Shown: in pieces, positions 61,615 through 62,403 of the stretch
How the letters are laid out: every line of letters begins with the position of its first letter
Position numbering within the stretch: the stretch's first letter is position 1
Source of the DNA: an uncultured Clostridia bacterium
Lineage (GTDB): Bacteria; Bacillota; Clostridia; Oscillospirales; CAG-382
DNA length: 62,403 bases
Direction: 5' to 3'
Assembly (NCBI GenBank): GCA_947630765.1
Contig: CANRIX010000013.1
Location: 1 to 62,403, forward strand
Program-made: the position numbers and the translations under genes
The notes under the pieces: generated by a model
What the model was told of the DNA's origin: nothing
Databases searched by the model: none
The model's input: only the letters and a program-made list of their open reading frames with translations

Positions 61615-62403
61615 TTACTGTCGCGCAAATTTTGACGGTTTACGACGCTGGGTTTCCGCTTTCAGGCGCTTCTTTTCCTCGGCGATCTCCGCCTTCGTCT
61701 GTGCGATCAGCGCGGACAATTTTTCCTCGCATTCCTCCCGTGTCTTGGCGTAGACGTTTTTCGAGATCCGCTTGCCGTAGGCGTTTGTGGGCGAATAACG
61801 GCCTTCGAACAGGTGGTCGTTTATCTCGCTGACGCACCCGGTGCCGGGTTTGCGGTATTTTCCCTTGTACGGCTCGAATTTTGTCCTCTGCGGCTGTTTT
61901 TCCGGTTTGGTGGGTGTTTGCTCCGCCTCGTGCAAATTGCCCTCATTTCGCCCGAAGCCGCGTTCGATCTTGTTCGCCGCGTTTCTCTGCATGTCGTCGG
62001 TGATGTGTGTGTAGATGTTCAAAGTGGTTTCCGCCGAAATATGTCCGATCATCGCCGACAGGGTCTTGACGTCCATGCCGTTTTGCAACGCAATCGTCGC
62101 GAACGTATGCCGCAGGTCGTGGAAACGGATATGCTTGCATTCCGCCCGCTCCAGGATACGCCCCAACAGTTTGCGTATGGCGGCGGGATGCCGCGGCGCG
62201 TCCTCTTTGACCGGCGACGGGAAGATCCAACGCGAGTCGGTCCGTTCTTTCAGCGCGGCAAGGACGGCTGTGATCGCCGGAGGCAGGCGCACGGTGCGGA
62301 TGGAGGATCTGGTCTTTGGCGCGTAGATTTGTATTTTTCCGCCCACGGTGGTCGCCTGTCGGGAGACGTGCAGTTCGCCCGTTCGCAGATTCAGATCGTT
62401 CCA
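61615..62403 (-). CDS. Tyrosine recombinase/integrase, C-terminal part (cut by window end)
   Basis: The frame is open to the last base of the window; the gene continues beyond it (first visible residues WNDLNLRTGELHV). The catalytic domain shows the beta-hairpin lysine region PKTRSSIRTVRLP, the HDLRHTFATIAL box (His-x-x-Arg), the second histidine MIGHISAETT and the nucleophile in LNIYTHI; the first catalytic arginine lies outside the window. After the tyrosine there is an extra region of about 110 residues containing GRYSPTNAYGKRISKNVYAKTREECEEKL, which looks like the AP2-like/arm-binding domain usually found at the N-terminus of Tn916-type integrases. The gene reads toward tRNA-Pro, the likely attachment site of the element. 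Confidence 0.9.
   Translation of the reverse strand, partial: WNDLNLRTGELHVSRQATTVGGKIQIYAPKTRSSIRTVRLPPAITAVLAALKERTDSRWIFPSPVKEDAPRHPAAIRKLLGRILERAECKHIRFHDLRHTFATIALQNGMDVKTLSAMIGHISAETTLNIYTHITDDMQRNAANKIERGFGRNEGNLHEAEQTPTKPEKQPQRTKFEPYKGKYRKPGTGCVSEINDHLFEGRYSPTNAYGKRISKNVYAKTREECEEKLSALIAQTKAEIAEEKKRLKAETQRRKPSKFARQ

Noticed and set aside
61353..61628. Minus-strand frame through tRNA-Pro giving a protein ending like VAGFEPTTSKSQTSRATNC
   Set aside because: This is the well-known false translation of the antisense strand of a tRNA gene; the DNA is tRNA and repeat sequence.

Overview
The window is a gene-dense, GC-rich chromosomal segment of a Gram-positive, endospore-forming Bacillota, most likely class Clostridia (Oscillospirales-like). 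The evidence is the gene content: PolC-type DNA polymerase III, AddAB nuclease, the frr-uppS-cdsA-dxr-rseP-ispG-polC order, spoIIR, a 23-residue SpoVM-like peptide next to a SipL-like DUF3794/LysM protein, an ECF riboflavin transporter under an FMN riboswitch, and the rpoB-rpoC-L7Ae-rpsL-rpsG-fusA-tuf block. Species cannot be named from the sequence alone. Most real genes lie on the + strand; very long open frames opposite them are GC-driven shadows.

Layout. 0.1-1.1 kb: a secreted papain-fold-like protein with a C-terminal dockerin, with its own promoter and terminator. 1.3-8.6 kb: uvrB-uvrA followed by a B12-binding-type radical SAM protein and its DUF2344 partner. 8.7-23.4 kb: a long, tightly coupled run from pyrH and frr through undecaprenyl, CDP-diacylglycerol and MEP-isoprenoid genes (uppS, cdsA, dxr, rseP, ispG) to polC, a PHP phosphoesterase, an Lrp-type regulator with an aminotransferase, ispE and spoIIR. 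23.4-30.1 kb: addB-addA. 30.2-32.3 kb (minus strand): a WalJ-like metallo-hydrolase and galactokinase. 32.4-45.0 kb: the transcription/translation core. 45.0-49.6 kb: FMN riboswitch with ribU, a large lipoprotein with a GHL10-like domain, and a 2-hydroxyacid dehydrogenase.

49.6-51.6 kb is a less GC-rich accessory patch of small membrane proteins and an XRE regulator with two matching operator-like sites. 51.6-59.0 kb holds ProRS (minus), a DUF1854 protein with a zinc-ribbon ABC exporter, GlyRS, an RpiR-type regulator and a histidine phosphatase. 59.1-61.0 kb is a small sporulation locus with spoVM on the minus strand and a SipL-like gene on the plus strand behind a sigma-E-like promoter.

The right end is the most unusual part. 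A consensus promoter, enclosed by a perfect 12-bp inverted repeat, is followed by two 200-bp direct repeats. Each starts with the exact first 38 nt of tRNA-Pro(UGG), up to the end of the anticodon loop. Then come an intact tRNA-Pro, a strong terminator, and a tyrosine recombinase (cut by the window end) that reads toward the tRNA and carries a DNA-binding-like domain after its catalytic tyrosine. This looks like the edge of an integrated element with a history of rearrangement at the tRNA.
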